NCBI GenBank assembly: GCA_016200995.1
Contig: JACQDS010000085.1
Coordinates: forward strand, 1-5,036
Source of the DNA: Candidatus Azambacteria bacterium
GTDB lineage: Bacteria; Patescibacteriota; Minisyncoccia; GWC2-36-17; M10-OD1-4
Length of the DNA: 5,036 nucleotides
Direction of reading: 5' to 3'
The translations under genes were made by a program, and so were the position numbers. Within the stretch, counting starts at the first letter, position 1, and every line of letters begins with the position of its first letter. Below the pieces are notes generated by a model. It worked only from the letters and a program-made list of their open reading frames with translations, was not told the DNA's origin and did not search any database. Of the stretch, positions 2,893-5,036 are shown piece by piece.

Positions 2893-5036
2893 TTAGTACG
2901 TCTCAATAAGACTCTTGTCTCCTTTTTGAGATTTTATGCTATCTATCGGCAATTTCACATAAAAAGTCGTCCCTTTATTTTCTATGGAATCAAACCAAAT
3001 GCTTCCGCCGATGCGATCCACGATAAGCTTTACAATATAAAGTCCCAACCCCGTGCCATTGATGCCTTTGCCCAAAATGTTGTCCGCCCTAAAAAGCTTT
3101 TTAAAGACTTTTGATTGCTGATCTTTGGGGATTCCATAGCCGCTATCCGATATCGCAAAAATAAAATCAGACCCTTGTCTTGTGATATTTATTTTAATTG
3201 TTCCTCCTTCTGGAGTGTATTTTATCGCATTTGAGATTAGGTTTTTAAGTATGATACGTATGAATTTAGAGTCAAATTTAATGGCTTCAACACTGTCATC
3301 ATATTTTTTAAAAAAGTTCAGTTTTTTATTATTAAACTCCGTAAGTAGCTCCTCCAAAACGCCGTCTATCATCTCTTTCAGTTTTATTGGCTTTGGCTCT
3401 ATGGAAATATTGTCTGATTCTATTCTTGAGATATTCAAAAGAGTGTTGATCAAGTTTATCAAGCGCTTATCCGCATCGTATATCTCCTGAACATATTGAC
3501 GCTGCTTTTCCGTCATTTCACCAAAAATGTTTTTTAAAAGGATCTCTGAGTATAGGCCGATGATAGACGCCGGCGTTCTCAATTCGTGCGAGGCCAATGA
3601 AACAAATTCCGTTTTTTCTCTGTCCAGTTCTTTGTCTTTTGTTATGTCGCGAAATATTATGATGGCGCCGGTGATCTCTCCGTTTAAGATCACAGGCGCC
3701 GCCGTCAATGCTATCGGCAATTTAACGCCGCCTTTACTTATAAGATTGCAAACCAAGGTCTTCCTTTCTTTGGTTCTTAATGTCGCCTCCAGCGGATGCA
3801 TTGCGCCCAAAAGAGCATTGCCATCTTCATCTTCAACTTTCATTTGCCGGTGCGCTTCTTTACCCATAAGGTCGCTCGCGTCAGCATCCAATATCTCCTC
3901 TGCGGATCTGTTCATCAGAATAATATGTCCGTCCTTGTCCGTTGCTATCATGCCGTCGCCTATGCTCAAGAGAAGCGCGTCATCAACTTTTTTTGCATCT
4001 TCAAAATAATCTTTAACTTTATTTATATCCCGCATATCGGACGCTATTTTATTAAGCGCGGCTCCAAGCTGCTCCAATTCATCGCCAGTTTTAACGTTGG
4101 TTGCCGTATAAAATTCCGCTCCGACAATTTTATTTGCGTTCTCGTAAAGTCTTCTTATGGGTTTGACCACCTTGCCGGAAGCTATAAAGGATATGATGCT
4201 GAAAATAACTATTAAAAATATTATTAAGTATAAAAATATGAATTGCATCTTGAGAAAATACAGCTCGGCATCAGGCGCGCTGAAAATATTTTTTTCTATG
4301 GAAATTTTCAAATTTTCTATGACAACTACGCCAAAGATGATCGTTGGCAACAAGCTGATGAACAAAAACAGTAAAAACAGCTTTGTTCTGATCCGCTTAT
4401 AGATATGACCGCTCTCATCAAGCGAGTTGTCAAATCCATCATTATTTTTACCGGCAATGAGCCCGATCCATATTATGAGAAATCCTGATATAATGACAAT
4501 ATGAAAATACCACCATAATAACCCCCACTCTTTGTAAAAGAAAGGTATTATTGAAACGCTAACTAAAATGGAAAAACCGGTGTACAGATAGGCAAGAAGA
4601 AGCTTTCTCACCTTGATATACTGAGATACAAAAAACAACACTGATATTGAGATAAAAAATCCCGTAAAACCTATAGCAATATCTATAACGCTTGTCATTG
4701 CGTTGGCAGCCCGAGGGGAGTATATCAGCGAAATAAATCCGACGATAAGAAGAACTGCCAAAGAAAAAAATATTTTGAAATTGTTTTTATAAAGAAAATC
4801 CCTTGATTCTTTTATGGAAAATAACAGAAATGCAAGAATTAATGATCCAAAAAATAATCCGTAATGCTCTGTAATGTCAAAAATCTCCTCATTATAATTA
4901 ACGGAGAAAGCATGAAGTAAAAATGAAAATCCAAATGTATAGAAAGCGAGAGCTATGATAAATATGATGGGATTTTTATTCTTCTTATAAGCCTTGTATG
5001 CAAAATATGCCACATGAAAAGCAAGCGCGCAAAGCA
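2893..5036 (-). CDS. membrane sensor histidine kinase, multi-helix sensor-HAMP-PAS-HisKA-HATPase (5' end outside window)
   Basis: A two-component kinase that autophosphorylates on His and passes phosphate to a response regulator. Residues are counted from a GTG at 5013, but the frame stays open to the edge and reads LCALAFH before it, completing a helix, so the true start lies outside. Six helices at about 15-36, 49-67, 78-98, 108-131, 136-158 and 164-187, plus the cut first one, resemble a 7TM-type sensor. A second pair (211-232, 256-278) encloses a short outside loop and leads into HAMP (279-331). PAS spans 344-458 (DDALLLSIGDGMIATDKDG). HisKA has SLASHELRTP (472-481) with phospho-acceptor His476. 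The ATPase domain has an N-box NLISNAIKYT (591-600), G1 DSGYGIP (623-629), F-box VFKKLFR and G2 GTGLGL (653-658). All catalytic motifs are intact. The input signal is unknown, and no response regulator is downstream; a partner gene may lie upstream. Confidence 0.95.
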   Translation of the reverse strand, partial: LCALAFHVAYFAYKAYKKNKNPIIFIIALAFYTFGFSFLLHAFSVNYNEEIFDITEHYGLFFGSLILAFLLFSIKESRDFLYKNNFKIFFSLAVLLIVGFISLIYSPRAANAMTSVIDIAIGFTGFFISISVLFFVSQYIKVRKLLLAYLYTGFSILVSVSIIPFFYKEWGLLWWYFHIVIISGFLIIWIGLIAGKNNDGFDNSLDESGHIYKRIRTKLFLLFLFISLLPTIIFGVVVIENLKISIEKNIFSAPDAELYFLKMQFIFLYLIIFLIVIFSIISFIASGKVVKPIRRLYENANKIVGAEFYTATNVKTGDELEQLGAALNKIASDMRDINKVKDYFEDAKKVDDALLLSIGDGMIATDKDGHIILMNRSAEEILDADASDLMGKEAHRQMKVEDEDGNALLGAMHPLEATLRTKERKTLVCNLISKGGVKLPIALTAAPVILNGEITGAIIIFRDITKDKELDREKTEFVSLASHELRTPASIIGLYSEILLKNIFGEMTEKQRQYVQEIYDADKRLINLINTLLNISRIESDNISIEPKPIKLKEMIDGVLEELLTEFNNKKLNFFKKYDDSVEAIKFDSKFIRIILKNLISNAIKYTPEGGTIKINITRQGSDFIFAISDSGYGIPKDQQSKVFKKLFRADNILGKGINGTGLGLYIVKLIVDRIGGSIWFDSIENKGTTFYVKLPIDSIKSQKGDKSLIETY

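Noticed and set aside
3527..4009. Rightward 160-codon frame and other long frames at 3182-3490, 3796-4215 and 4157-4402
   Set aside because: They are antisense shadows of the histidine kinase, whose catalytic motifs run through the same bases.
5011..5013. GTG as start codon of the histidine kinase
   Set aside because: The frame is open upstream to the window edge and the codons before it complete a membrane helix, so this GTG is most likely an internal valine.

Overview
The window looks like a fragment of an AT-rich, gene-dense bacterial chromosome, most likely from a Patescibacteria/CPR-type organism (Parcubacteria or Microgenomates-like). This rests on family resemblance recalled from memory: a Dus enzyme with an LAPMDGVTD motif and a TEFVSVEGL stretch, a small two-helix bacterial PH-domain protein, a one-helix protein with a Gly/Tyr-rich tail, and a stand-alone DUF1905 remnant. 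No ribosomal or marker gene is present, so the phylum is an inference. TGA is used as a real stop (the cytochrome gene ends in TGA directly before a terminator), which argues against the recoded-UGA lineages.

Layout. (1) 1-1134, minus strand: a compact three-gene unit read right to left, made of an 89-residue two-helix membrane protein, a PH-domain membrane protein and the first 94 codons of a tRNA-dihydrouridine synthase that runs off the left edge. The first two genes are separated by a 10-bp tandem repeat of 4.3 copies that occupies the whole ribosome-binding region. The second and third are separated by a single base. (2) 1135-1220: a divergent promoter region with overlapping -35 elements. 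The leftward promoter places +1 on the A of the start codon, so it predicts a leaderless mRNA. The rightward one predicts a normal leader with a strong AGGAGG site. (3) 1221-1979, plus: a four-helix membrane protein with one extracytoplasmic CxxCH motif, a probable monoheme c-type cytochrome, followed by a strong terminator. (4) 1980-2221: a gene-free stretch with an REP-like palindrome and a candidate promoter. (5) 2222-2557, plus: a small Cys/His-rich single-helix protein with a Gly/Tyr/Met-rich tail, followed by a bidirectional terminator. (6) 2627-2784, minus: a broken DUF1905 gene with both ends recognisable, the middle missing and the two ends in different frames. (7) 2827-2886: hairpin structures at the 3' end of the kinase gene. 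(8) 2893-5036, minus: a large membrane histidine kinase (multi-helix sensor, HAMP, PAS, HisKA, HATPase), whose start lies beyond the right edge.

How the genes may work together: dus belongs to tRNA modification, and its two membrane neighbours are probably only co-transcribed with it. The cytochrome and the Cys/His-rich protein are both envelope proteins with likely metal or heme ligands, but each appears to have its own promoter and terminator. The kinase has no partner regulator in view. I see no mobile element, CRISPR array, RNA gene or defence system. The most informative observations are the DUF1905 remnant, the leaderless/leadered divergent promoter pair, the repeat that replaces a ribosome-binding site, and a c-type heme protein in what may be a reduced genome.
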